This document shows positions 19,968 to 27,734 of a stretch of DNA of 58,121 nucleotides, one piece after another. Position numbers and translations under genes: made by a program. Position 1 is the stretch's first letter. Each line of letters begins with the position of its first letter. The stretch comes from an uncultured Oscillospiraceae bacterium (GTDB taxonomy: Bacteria > Bacillota > Clostridia > Oscillospirales > Ruminococcaceae): the NCBI GenBank assembly GCA_949745795.1, contig CATKAZ010000074.1:1-58121 (forward strand). Reading direction: 5' to 3'. A model generated the notes under the pieces. The model was given only the letters and a program-made list of their open reading frames with translations, was not told the DNA's origin and did no database searches.

Positions 19968-19996
19968 AGTATACAGTATAATTTTCCATTTGTCAA
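19968..19996 (-). promoter_or_regulatory. Sigma-A promoter of metY-cysK
   Basis: On the minus strand TTGACA (19996-19991), 17 bases, TATACT (19973-19968). Confidence 0.8.
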
Positions 19997-20094
19997 TAGT
20001 TTTTTTAAAAATTTTTAGAGTATTTGACTTTTTATTAGCAGTAATGCTGTATTTAACGTTGCATAAAGCTATAAATCGGGATTTAAATATTAAA

Positions 20095-20128
20095 AATAAC
20101 CGCAGAAGAATGAACTTCTGCGGTTATT
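20095..20128 (-). terminator. Intrinsic terminator of the glucokinase gene
   Basis: 14-bp perfect stem AATAACCGCAGAAG/CTTCTGCGGTTATT with 6-base loop and T-rich tail on the minus strand. Confidence 0.85.
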
Positions 20129-20136
20129 TTGTATAT

Positions 20137-21093
20137 TTATTTAGCGTTTCCGAGGAATGCAGCGCCGATTATACCGGCGTCATTTCCAAGCTTTGCAATA
20201 ACAATTTCTGTATTTTTAGGAGAATTTTTTGTGTAAACCTCCTGCTTGACCAGTTCTTTTACAGGGAGAAGAAGCGGGTCACCTTCATTGCATACGCCGC
20301 CGCCAATGCATAGAATATCAGGCTGGAAAATATTAATTGTATTTGTGATTCCGGCAGCTAAATACTTAATATATTTGTCAACAACTGCTTTTGCAGTTTT
20401 GTCACCCATTCTCATTGCATCAAAGGAAGTTCTTGCAGTAACTTTGCCTTTTCTTTCGGCGGTGATTTTGTGCATAATGCTGTCTTTATCAGTTTCCATA
20501 GCTTCCTTAGTCATTCTGATAAGACCTGTGGCTGATGAAAATACTTCAAAGCAGCCTCTTCTTCCGCAGGTACACTGAGGACCGTCTACTTCTATTACAG
20601 TATGACCGATTTCAGCGCCGGCAAAGTTTGAACCGGAATAAATTTTGCCGTCTATAATTATTCCGCCGCCTACACCTGTACCAAGTGTAATACATACTGC
20701 ATTTTTTGCGCCTTTAGCAGCTCCTGCAACAAATTCACCGTAAGCTGCCGCATTAGCGTCATTTTCGATAAATACAGGTTTATCAATAGATTCTTTAATA
20801 TATTTAACCATAGGGGTATTATTGAATCCTAAATTACATGAATACTCTATGATACCTTTTTCACTGTTTGCAATACCGGGAGTGCCGATTCCTATCCATT
20901 CGATTTGATCCATTGTAATTCCGGCTTCTTTAACAGCTTTGACGGAAACCATTGCCATGTCATCAGCTATTTCCTTTTCGGGTCTTGGAAGATTTGTTTT
21001 TGTACTTGCCTTTGAAATAATGTTGTAATTTTCATCAACAACGCCTGCAACGATATTAGTTCCGCCTAAATCAATACCAATATAATATTTCAT
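20137..21093 (-). CDS. glk: ROK-family glucokinase
   Basis: Phosphorylates glucose released from glucans. 318 residues from the ATG at 21093 (GAGGAG upstream; the frame extends further without a site). ATPase motif YYIGIDLGGTNIVAGVV, ENDANAAAYGE with catalytic Asp, LGTGVGGGIIIDGKI, and the ROK zinc cluster CTCGRRGCFE. No HTH domain, so an enzyme rather than a repressor. Works with the glycogen phosphorylase and glucanotransferase genes in this window. Confidence 0.94.
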   Translation of the reverse strand: MKYYIGIDLGGTNIVAGVVDENYNIISKASTKTNLPRPEKEIADDMAMVSVKAVKEAGITMDQIEWIGIGTPGIANSEKGIIEYSCNLGFNNTPMVKYIKESIDKPVFIENDANAAAYGEFVAGAAKGAKNAVCITLGTGVGGGIIIDGKIYSGSNFAGAEIGHTVIEVDGPQCTCGRRGCFEVFSSATGLIRMTKEAMETDKDSIMHKITAERKGKVTARTSFDAMRMGDKTAKAVVDKYIKYLAAGITNTINIFQPDILCIGGGVCNEGDPLLLPVKELVKQEVYTKNSPKNTEIVIAKLGNDAGIIGAAFLGNAK

Positions 21094-21139
21094 TTTATTT
21101 TTCTCCTCATTTAATTTTAATGTAAAATTATACATTTAT

Positions 21140-21168
21140 ATCATAAACTAAAATTGGAAGTTAGTCAA
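21140..21168 (-). promoter_or_regulatory. Sigma-A promoter of the glucokinase gene
   Basis: On the minus strand TTGACT (21168-21163), 17 bases, TATGAT (21145-21140). Confidence 0.7.
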
Positions 21169-21349
21169 TAGTTTTTTTGGATTTTAGAAAATAAACCTGT
21201 CAATATTTTAATAAAATCTTGCAATTATTATAATAAATTACCTATTATACATTATTTACAAATAATTTTTGCATACTTTTACCTAAAAGAGGTTGAAATT
21301 TTATTTGAAACATGTTAAAATATAATAATTAAATAATAGGAGTTGTTAA

Positions 21350-21937
21350 ATGATAGAGAAAACAAAAAATGAATTTATTGAGATTTATAAGGAAACTATT
21401 ACTCGTCCCGGTTCAGACAAGCTTTTAAATTATCTTCTTTCCGAACAGAGTGATTTTTTTACTGCTCCGTGCAGCACACGTTTTCACGGCTCATATGCCG
21501 GAGGACTTGCACAGCATAGTATAAACGTGTATAATTGTCTTAGGGATTATCTTTCAAGACAGCGTACAAAAGATGTTTACGGAATGAATTATACCGAAGA
21601 AAGTGTTGCTCTTGTATCCTTGCTTCATGACGTATGCAAAATGAATTTTTATTCGGTGGATTACCGCAATGCCAAAAATGAGCAGGGAGTGTGGGAAAAG
21701 GTTCCTTATTATACCGTTAATGATCAGCTGCCATATGGGCATGGTGAGAAATCGGTTTACATAGTATCGGGCTTTATGCGGCTTACTCGTGAGGAGGCTT
21801 TTGCTATAAGATATCATATGGGTTTTTCCGGTATTGAAGATAGAAATAGTATCGGAAAGGCATTTGAAATGTTTCCGCTTGCATTCGCATTAAGCGTTGC
21901 GGACATGGAAGCTACATACTTTTTAGAATCAAAATAG
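21350..21937 (+). CDS. HD-domain hydrolase
   Basis: 195 residues. HD metal-binding pattern: His56 in GGLAQHSINV, His93-Asp94 in SLLHDVCKMNF, and a later Asp in ALSVADMEATY. HD proteins of this size hydrolyse nucleotides or RNA; the layout resembles the catalytic part of YhaM-type 3'-5' exonucleases but without an OB domain. Substrate not known. AGGAG is 8 bases before the ATG. The GH13 gene follows 14 bases later, likely one operon. Confidence 0.8.
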   Translation: MIEKTKNEFIEIYKETITRPGSDKLLNYLLSEQSDFFTAPCSTRFHGSYAGGLAQHSINVYNCLRDYLSRQRTKDVYGMNYTEESVALVSLLHDVCKMNFYSVDYRNAKNEQGVWEKVPYYTVNDQLPYGHGEKSVYIVSGFMRLTREEAFAIRYHMGFSGIEDRNSIGKAFEMFPLAFALSVADMEATYFLESK

Positions 21938-21951
21938 AAAGGTGAATAACA

Positions 21952-23535
21952 ATGAGTAATTTTTGGTATGATAATGCGATAGTTTATCACATTTATCCTT
22001 TGGGATTCTGCGGAGCTCCCAAATACAATGAGGGTGGAGAAGTTCAGTACCGTCTGAACAAGCTTGTTGACTGGATTCCTCACCTTAAGGAAATGAATAT
22101 TGACGCTGTTTATCTTGGACCTGTATTTGAATCTGTTGAGCATGGCTATGATACCATTGACTACAAAACTGTCGACCGACGTCTAGGCGACAATAATTCA
22201 TTTAAAGAAATTTGCCGTCAGCTTCATGAGAACGGTATTAAAATTATACTGGACGGTGTTTTTAATCACGTTGGCAGAGGTTTTGAAAAGTTTAAGGATA
22301 TTCAGCAAAACGGTCAAAATTCTCCTTACTGCGGATGGTTCCATAATCTGAATTTCGGCGGACAGAGTCCGTGCGGAGATAATTTTTGGTATGAAGGCTG
22401 GAACGGTCATTACAATCTGGTAAAGTTAAATCTGAGGAATCCGGAGGTTTGTGATTATCTTATTGATGTTGTTGATTTTTGGATGAATGAATTTGAAATT
22501 GACGGTATTAGATTTGATGCTGCGGACTGTATTGAATTTGACTTTTTTAAAAGAATTCGTTCTCACTGTAAAGGAAAAAATCCGGAATTTTGGCTTATGG
22601 GTGAAATTATATTCGGAGATTATAAGCGTTGGGCAAATCCGGAAATGCTTGACAGCGTAACAAACTATGAGTGCTATAAAGGAATTTATTCTTCACATAA
22701 CACAAAGAACTATTTTGAAATAGATTATTCCATAAATCGCCAGTCAGGCAGCAATGCTATTTATCCGGGAATTAATCTTTATAATTTTGTAGACAATCAT
22801 GATGTGAATCGTATTGCAAGCACCCTTACAAATCCTGAACATATTTACAATGTATATACAATGCTTTACGCTATGCCGGGTATACCGTCAATATATTACG
22901 GAGGCGAATATGGAGTAAAGGGTGTTAAAGCAAATAATTCAGATGATAATTTAAGACCATGTCTGAATCTTGGCGATATGACTTCTGAAAATACTAAGCT
23001 TTATTCACATATTGTAAAGCTCGGAAGAATCTATAAAGCTTATCCTGCATTGAGAACAGGTAAATATCATACAATTATAATAAGAAATCAGCAAATGCTT
23101 TTCCTGAAAGAATTGAACGGTCAGCAGGTTTATGTAGCTCTTAATCTTGAGGACAGGGATTTTGATCTTAGCTTCGGTACTGATAAACCGGCGCTTGTTG
23201 ATGTTCTCAGCGGAAACAGAGTAAATGTTGAAAATGGAAATGCATATATTAAAATGCCGCCGTTTTCATCAATGATAATAGTTGAAGATGCTATTGTAAA
23301 TGAAGAACCGCAACCGATATATGAAGAAAAGCCGACAGAAACCGAAATTGTTATCGGAGGAAAATACCGTCATTATAAGGGCGGAGAATACGAATTGATA
23401 TCAGTTGTAAAGCATAGTGAAACCTTAGAAGAGCTTGTAATTTATAAATCATTGTCTACAGGTGAGATGTGGGCCAGACCAAAAACACTTTTTATCGGAT
23501 TAGTTGACGGTCAGTCAAGATATTCTTTAATATAA
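21952..23535 (+). CDS. Intracellular GH13 alpha-amylase-family enzyme with a C-terminal DUF1653 domain
   Basis: 527 residues, no signal peptide. GH13 conserved regions are complete: DGVFNHVG (101-108), GIRFDAAD with nucleophile Asp189, LMGEII with acid/base Glu218, FVDNHD (279-284). Resembles cytoplasmic maltodextrin/cyclomaltodextrin hydrolases. After the beta-sandwich, residues ~463-525 form a DUF1653 domain (GGKYRHYKGGEYELISVVKH, later GEMWARP), normally a separate ~70-residue protein. The fusion is in one frame with no gap. It likely degrades imported maltodextrins to feed glucokinase; what the DUF1653 part binds is not known. Confidence 0.9.
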   Translation: MSNFWYDNAIVYHIYPLGFCGAPKYNEGGEVQYRLNKLVDWIPHLKEMNIDAVYLGPVFESVEHGYDTIDYKTVDRRLGDNNSFKEICRQLHENGIKIILDGVFNHVGRGFEKFKDIQQNGQNSPYCGWFHNLNFGGQSPCGDNFWYEGWNGHYNLVKLNLRNPEVCDYLIDVVDFWMNEFEIDGIRFDAADCIEFDFFKRIRSHCKGKNPEFWLMGEIIFGDYKRWANPEMLDSVTNYECYKGIYSSHNTKNYFEIDYSINRQSGSNAIYPGINLYNFVDNHDVNRIASTLTNPEHIYNVYTMLYAMPGIPSIYYGGEYGVKGVKANNSDDNLRPCLNLGDMTSENTKLYSHIVKLGRIYKAYPALRTGKYHTIIIRNQQMLFLKELNGQQVYVALNLEDRDFDLSFGTDKPALVDVLSGNRVNVENGNAYIKMPPFSSMIIVEDAIVNEEPQPIYEEKPTETEIVIGGKYRHYKGGEYELISVVKHSETLEELVIYKSLSTGEMWARPKTLFIGLVDGQSRYSLI

Positions 23536-23536
23536 T

Positions 23537-23570
23537 AAAAAAAGCGGTACATTTAAGTACCGCTTTTTTA
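23537..23570. terminator. Bidirectional intrinsic terminator
   Basis: 11-bp stem AAAAGCGGTAC/GTACCGCTTTT with 6-base loop and runs of T on both strands. It ends the GH13 gene (+) and the Asn/Gln microprotein gene (-). Confidence 0.87.
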
Positions 23571-23699
23571 TTAGCGATTGTTGTTCTGCTGATTGTTCTG
23601 CTGGTTCTGTTGATTTTTCTGATTATTCTGCTGGTTGTTGTTCTGCTGGTTGTTCTGATTCTGATTGTTCTGATTGTTTTGGTTGTTCTGATTGCTCAT
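23571..23699 (-). CDS. 42-residue protein composed almost entirely of Asn and Gln
   Basis: Starts MSNQNNQNNQNNQNQNN and ends QQNNNR. Of 42 residues, 38 are Asn or Gln; the exceptions are Met1, Ser2, Lys28 and Arg42. The gene looks real: ATG follows GGAG by 7 bases, both Asn codons and both Gln codons are used, it stops at TAA and is followed at once by an intrinsic terminator. A long hairpin precedes it. Too short for most gene finders. Composition is that of prion-like or phase-separating low-complexity sequence; function unknown, and no family is recognised. Confidence 0.7.
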   Translation of the reverse strand: MSNQNNQNNQNNQNQNNQQNNNQQNNQKNQQNQQNNQQNNNR

Positions 23700-23709
23700 G
23701 ATTAATCTC

Positions 23710-23763
23710 CATTCTCCGCACGACATTCAAAAAGCTGCTTTAGCTTCCCGTGCGGAGGAATGG
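23710..23763 (-). promoter_or_regulatory. Long hairpin in the leader of the Asn/Gln microprotein
   Basis: Arms CCATTCTCCGCACG (23710-23723) and CGTGCGGAGGAATGG (about 23749-23763) pair over 14 bp with one bulge, with AAGCT/AGCTT inside the loop. On the minus strand the arm nearest the gene ends in GGAGAATGG, so part of the GGAG ribosome binding site lies at the stem base opposite a CCTCC anti-Shine-Dalgarno. Confidence 0.55.
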
Positions 23764-23790
23764 AAAAAGCATAAATGCGTTTTGAATCCG

Positions 23791-23829
23791 TAATATTTAA
23801 GCGGTGCATTTTCAACCGCATAAATATTA
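23791..23829. repeat. 15-bp inverted repeat
   Basis: TAATATTTAAGCGGT and ACCGCATAAATATTA pair with one mismatch and a 9-base loop. No T-run follows on either strand. It lies between the thioesterase gene end and the microprotein leader; possibly an RNA structure or binding site. Confidence 0.5.
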
Positions 23830-23869
23830 TTGACATTAATCATAAAATCATTCAAGTTTAAAAAAATTT

Positions 23870-24262
23870 TTAATTATTTTTTAATTTTGTTTTGTTCATA
23901 AATTTTTCAGTGAAAACTACAAAACGCTTGTGAGTGCCGTCACCGATTAAACCTGCCTCATCTTCTGCCCAAACATGGAAGGTTATTTCACGGCCGTTTA
24001 CTTCGGTCACTTCGGCAAATGCCTTTACTTTCATTCCTTCCGGAGTAGCAGAACTGTGGGTTATATTCAGCATAGTACCAACTGTTGTTTCATCGTTTTC
24101 CATACAATCGGCAACTGCGCCGGCAGCCGCCTTTTCCATTAATGCAGTCATCATCGGTGTTGCAAAGACCTCCAAAGATCCGCTGCCAACGGAAGCGGCA
24201 AAATTTTCTTTTGATACAATTGCTTCTGCGTTGGATTTCATTCCTATCTTAATTTCTTTCAT
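23870..24262 (-). CDS. Hotdog-fold thioesterase, FlK (fluoroacetyl-CoA thioesterase)-like
   Basis: 130 residues. Resembles FlK: Thr35 in FATPMMTALME, Glu43 and His69 in THSSATP match the FlK catalytic Thr-Glu-His in spacing (34 residues Thr to His). Such proteins in gut Firmicutes probably hydrolyse ordinary acyl-CoA thioesters; there is no sign of fluoroacetate metabolism nearby. Ribosome binding site AAAGGA. Stands between the microprotein and the LTA-synthase-like gene on the same strand. Confidence 0.82.
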   Translation of the reverse strand: MKEIKIGMKSNAEAIVSKENFAASVGSGSLEVFATPMMTALMEKAAAGAVADCMENDETTVGTMLNITHSSATPEGMKVKAFAEVTEVNGREITFHVWAEDEAGLIGDGTHKRFVVFTEKFMNKTKLKNN

Positions 24263-24290
24263 ATTAAAATTCCTTTCGGTTATTATAAAT

Positions 24291-24314
24291 CGGACGTCCT
24301 TTTACAGACGTCCG
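24291..24314 (-). terminator. Hairpin after the LTA-synthase-like gene
   Basis: 8-bp stem CGGACGTC/GACGTCCG, loop of 8, followed on the minus strand by a weak ATTTATAAT tail. Confidence 0.5.
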
Positions 24315-24323
24315 TTGTGTATA

Positions 24324-26159
24324 TTACTCCACTTCTTCAGCAGTTTTTCTAAGCTCTTCGGGAATTGCATTTGATGAAACAATATCACCTAAAATTCTGT
24401 CATAAGTAAGAATATCCAAATCTTCATCTCTTTCAACAGCAGCATTATAATTTGTTGAATAAACAGGTACAGTTTCCATTTTGTCCATCATTGCCTGAAT
24501 AAAACTATCTCTCGGAGCATCAATAAGATTCATTAAAACATACGGAGCATAAAATGTTGAAAATTCTTCATCAGGCATATTGCTGTAGTCAAGATCATAA
24601 TTGCTCCATACGATAAACGGCTGTTCGTAAAGAACGCCGCAGTTGTCGCCGTTCATACCAAGCTGATCATAAACACTGTTTTCACCTTTGAGTGAAGGAT
24701 AATGATCGCCTATCATAAATACTACGGTAGGTTCGTCAATTTCCTTGAGATTATTGATAAACGCTTCAAAATCAGCACCTGTATGCTCTATCCACTGGAA
24801 GTAATTTCCCATTTCATCTTCGGGATTTTCGCCCTGATCATAAGGCTGATGATTCTGCATTGTAGTGGTATGCAGGAAAAGCGGTTCATCGGTTTCTTTA
24901 ATAAGCTTTTCTACTTGGTTAAAAACTGTTTTATCTTCAATGTATGTACCGTAATATTCTATCGGTACTGTAAAGTCTTCATCGAAAATCAACTGATCAA
25001 AGCCGAAGTTTGCATAAACTCTTTCTCTGCTGTAGAACGAACCCATAAACGGATGTACATAAGCGGTTGAATAGCCCCAATCCTTATAATAAGACGCAAT
25101 TGTAGGCTGTGCTCTGTCAAGAAGAAGTCTTTGCGGCATATTAGGATCGTTAAGTGATCTTACCGGCAGACCGAAATTAAGTTCAAATTCTGTTCTGACT
25201 GTCCAGCTGGCATAGGTTGGAACAATTGCCATACCTCTGTAGCCTTCTTCCGCAACGGCGTCAAATCCGGCGTATGTATCGCCGATATTAAGATCAAGCT
25301 GATCTTCAAAACGTCTGAAATCAGCAAAAGCTTCAGACATTATCATAATAACATTAGGTTTTTCCTTTGAAAATGATGTACTTTTATCATCAATATCAAC
25401 ATTCATCATAGCTGTTACAGTATCATCATTGTAATTTTCCGGTTCTTTCAATTGATTTGCAAGATTTTCAGATGCAGTCTGGCAGAAAAATGCAAGAAAA
25501 CTGTTATTATCAAATTTTTCATTTAGTTTAAATGTATTGTCAGCTGAAGTTGTATCAAGATCAAATAATGAATATACCGGTTTTGAAACAGCCGGAATTG
25601 CAATAACGGAAACACATGCCCCCATGCAGGCAATTGACGGAGCAATTCTTCTTGAAATCTTCATTTTCATTTTCGGATTAAACCAAAAAACTGCCAAAAA
25701 GTAAGCAACAACAATAAGTACATATATAACAAGCATAGGAGTGATTTTTATATATGCAAAAGATGTTAAACTTTTTACACTTTTAATAAGCTTCATATCT
25801 GTCATTATCAAATGGTTGCCGTTTGTATTGAACTTAAACAATTCTGTGATACTAAGCGCCATATAAATAAATGATTGTGTGAGTACAGCAATCCACCCCT
25901 TTTTAAAAAGGAGAAGAAAACCATAAAATATCAATGATGCTATCATTATATTAAATAGAATAACTGATGGTCTGGACGCTGCAAATAAAATAAATTTGTA
26001 AGGATATTTTCCTTGATTTATTTCTGCCATACAAACTATGAATATCGGAAATAATACTGTTAGCAATAAATTTGTCATTTTATACTTTTCGGAATTTTCA
26101 GCCCTTTTAGCATTTAATTTTCCGAAAGCTGATTTGACTTTTAAAATTTTCTCTTTCAT
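24324..26159 (-). CDS. LTA synthase family sulfatase-fold phosphotransferase
   Basis: 611 residues, membrane-bound with the catalytic domain outside. About five membrane helices in the first ~190 residues, then a sulfatase/alkaline phosphatase fold: VIMIMSEAFADF with metal-binding Glu, PTYASWTVRTEFELNFG with the Thr expected as catalytic nucleophile, TTTMQNHQPY and FMIGDHYPSL with metal ligands. LtaS-type enzymes polymerise glycerol phosphate from phosphatidylglycerol. Ruminococcal lipoteichoic acid is poorly known, so the exact product is uncertain. Single gene with its own promoter and GAGGGG site. Confidence 0.88.
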   Translation of the reverse strand: MKEKILKVKSAFGKLNAKRAENSEKYKMTNLLLTVLFPIFIVCMAEINQGKYPYKFILFAASRPSVILFNIMIASLIFYGFLLLFKKGWIAVLTQSFIYMALSITELFKFNTNGNHLIMTDMKLIKSVKSLTSFAYIKITPMLVIYVLIVVAYFLAVFWFNPKMKMKISRRIAPSIACMGACVSVIAIPAVSKPVYSLFDLDTTSADNTFKLNEKFDNNSFLAFFCQTASENLANQLKEPENYNDDTVTAMMNVDIDDKSTSFSKEKPNVIMIMSEAFADFRRFEDQLDLNIGDTYAGFDAVAEEGYRGMAIVPTYASWTVRTEFELNFGLPVRSLNDPNMPQRLLLDRAQPTIASYYKDWGYSTAYVHPFMGSFYSRERVYANFGFDQLIFDEDFTVPIEYYGTYIEDKTVFNQVEKLIKETDEPLFLHTTTMQNHQPYDQGENPEDEMGNYFQWIEHTGADFEAFINNLKEIDEPTVVFMIGDHYPSLKGENSVYDQLGMNGDNCGVLYEQPFIVWSNYDLDYSNMPDEEFSTFYAPYVLMNLIDAPRDSFIQAMMDKMETVPVYSTNYNAAVERDEDLDILTYDRILGDIVSSNAIPEELRKTAEEVE

Positions 26160-26208
26160 TTAGCCCCTCATTCTTTCTAAACTGAAATTTATTTTTGTTC
26201 CATAACAT

Positions 26209-26237
26209 AATATATCACATTAAAATTTAAAGTTCAA
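26209..26237 (-). promoter_or_regulatory. Sigma-A promoter of the LTA-synthase-like gene
   Basis: On the minus strand TTGAAC (26237-26232), 17 bases, TATATT (26214-26209). Confidence 0.65.
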
Positions 26238-26356
26238 TAGAAATTTTTACTTTCAGTACTTTATTTTTCTTACTTCTACAACGAGGATAAATTTTAAATA
26301 AAATTTATATTTGTTTTTGTGTCTTTTAACAAATTATTAATATTTATTATTTTATG

Positions 26357-27076
26357 TTAAATGATAAATCCTCCGTTTACACCGAGAATCTGACCGGTAA
26401 TAAATGAACTTTTTTCTGATGCAAGAAAAGATATTGCCTCGGCTATATCTTCCGGTTTGCCAAGACGTTCCAATGGAGTTTCGTTTTTTAAAGCTTCCAT
26501 TGTTTCTTTACTGTATGAATTGTTCATATCAGTTAGAATAACTCCGGGAGCAATACAATTTACATTTATTCCGGAAGGACCTAACTCTTTGGCAAGTGCT
26601 TTTGTAAAACCAATTATTGCCGCCTTTGACGCAGAATAGTGAACCTCACAGGAAGCTCCGGTTTGTCCCCACATGGAAGAAATATTGATTATTTTACCGC
26701 TTTTTTCATTTATCATAAACGGCATAACACTTCTTGTACAGTTAAACGTACCCTGAACATTTATTTTCCATACAAGTTCTTCCTGTTCAGGAGTAATATA
26801 CATAAAAAGTCCCGATACCGATATTCCGGCATTGTTTACTAATACGTCAATTCTTCCGGTTTTTTTAATAGTTTCTTTTATCATATTGTTAACGGCGGTT
26901 GAGTCGGATACATCTGCACAGATTGCAACTCCGCCTGTTTCGCAGGCAATCTTTTCAGCTTCCGCTTTATGTGTGTGATAATTTATTACGGGAATAAAAC
27001 CGTTTTCCGCAAGCTTATAGGCTGCCGCTTTTCCTATTCCTTTTGAAGCGCCTGTTATTATTGCTGTTTTACTCAT
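26357..27076 (-). CDS. Short-chain dehydrogenase/reductase (FabG-like; possibly EF-P 5-aminopentanone reductase)
   Basis: 239 residues from the ATG at 27076 (GGGAGAG 6 bases upstream). Rossmann motif IITGASKGIGKA, NNAG, catalytic Ser-Tyr-Lys in NISSMWGQTGASCEVHYSASKAA, C-terminal TGQILGVNGGFII. No acyl-carrier or fatty-acid synthesis genes are nearby, so FabG itself is less likely. The SMWGQ-GASCEV-YSASK stretch is like the clostridial SDRs annotated as EF-P 5-aminopentanone reductase (YmfI); this is from memory and tentative. Divergent from the gene at 27214. Confidence 0.85.
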   Translation of the reverse strand: MSKTAIITGASKGIGKAAAYKLAENGFIPVINYHTHKAEAEKIACETGGVAICADVSDSTAVNNMIKETIKKTGRIDVLVNNAGISVSGLFMYITPEQEELVWKINVQGTFNCTRSVMPFMINEKSGKIINISSMWGQTGASCEVHYSASKAAIIGFTKALAKELGPSGINVNCIAPGVILTDMNNSYSKETMEALKNETPLERLGKPEDIAEAISFLASEKSSFITGQILGVNGGFII

Positions 27077-27107
27077 TTTTTCTCTCCCTGAATTTTTCTT
27101 TACAAAT

Positions 27108-27135
27108 ATAATAACACATTTATAAAAAAATGCAA
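27108..27135 (-). promoter_or_regulatory. Promoter of the SDR gene
   Basis: On the minus strand TTGCAT (27135-27130), 16 bases, TATTAT (27113-27108). Confidence 0.55.
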
Positions 27136-27142
27136 GCACATA

Positions 27143-27171
27143 TTGAATTAAGAAAGAAAATATGTTATTAT
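27143..27171 (+). promoter_or_regulatory. Promoter of the YnzC/membrane protein/antiporter operon
   Basis: TTGAAT (27143-27148), 17 bases, TATTAT (27166-27171). Confidence 0.65.
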
Positions 27172-27213
27172 ATATGTATATTCATATTATGAAAATTGGT
27201 GATTGGAGACATT

Positions 27214-27435
27214 ATGGAACAGGAAAAAATAGACAGAATAAACTTTCTGGCAAGAAAGTCCCGTAAAGAAGAACTGTCTTCTGAAGAAAAATGTGAGCAA
27301 GCTAAGCTGAGGCAGGAATACAGAGACAGTTTTGTCAGAAGTTTAACTTCTCAGCTTGATAATACATATATAGTTGAAAAAGACGGCTCAAAACACAAAG
27401 TTACAAGAAAAAACGGAGGTAATCACAATGAGTGA
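27214..27435 (+). CDS. DUF896 (YnzC/UPF0291) small protein
   Basis: 73 residues from the ATG at 27214 (TTGGAGA upstream). Carries the family pattern: EKIDRINFLARKSRKEEL, SSEEKCEQAKLRQEY, FRxSL-like FVRSLTSQLDNTYIV. YnzC is a small helical-hairpin protein of Firmicutes, SOS-linked in Bacillus, with no known biochemical role. Its end overlaps the next gene by 8 bases. Confidence 0.88.
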   Translation: MEQEKIDRINFLARKSRKEELSSEEKCEQAKLRQEYRDSFVRSLTSQLDNTYIVEKDGSKHKVTRKNGGNHNE

Positions 27436-27688
27436 AGAAACAAGAAAAAAGCTGGTAATTTTACGTGCAGTACTTTGCGTATTGGTTATGGTAATAGTTA
27501 TTCTTGGCTGGACCGGGGTTATTTCTAAAACTGTTGAAATAATCATATGTACCGTGGTTCTTGGTGTAATTACCGTATGGAACGGTGTTGAGGCAGTGCA
27601 AGCTAAACGAAAAGCCTTTGGGATTTTTAATTTTATTATGGCAGCTATAGTAGCGGCTCTTTGTATTGCAGGGTTATTTTTTGAATAG
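27428..27688 (+). CDS. Small three-helix membrane protein
   Basis: 86 residues from the ATG at 27428, behind GGAGGT. Three hydrophobic stretches: LRAVLCVLVMVIVILGWTGV, VEIIICTVVLGVITVWNGV, FNFIMAAIVAALCIAGLFF. Family not recognised. Overlaps the YnzC gene by 8 bases and precedes the antiporter by 46 bases, so it is cotranscribed with both. Confidence 0.7.
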   Translation: MSEETRKKLVILRAVLCVLVMVIVILGWTGVISKTVEIIICTVVLGVITVWNGVEAVQAKRKAFGIFNFIMAAIVAALCIAGLFFE

Positions 27689-27734
27689 GTCAAATACTTT
27701 ATGAAAACAGATTCTTTTATGACAGGAGGTATAA

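Larger units (their letters stand above)
19815..20094. other. metY leader and intergenic region
   Basis: About 280 bases. From right to left: A/T-rich sequence after the glucokinase terminator, the metY promoter (19996-19968), the dyad operator (19941-19961), and a ~125-base AT-rich leader with no recognisable riboswitch. No small gene was seen. Confidence 0.5.
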
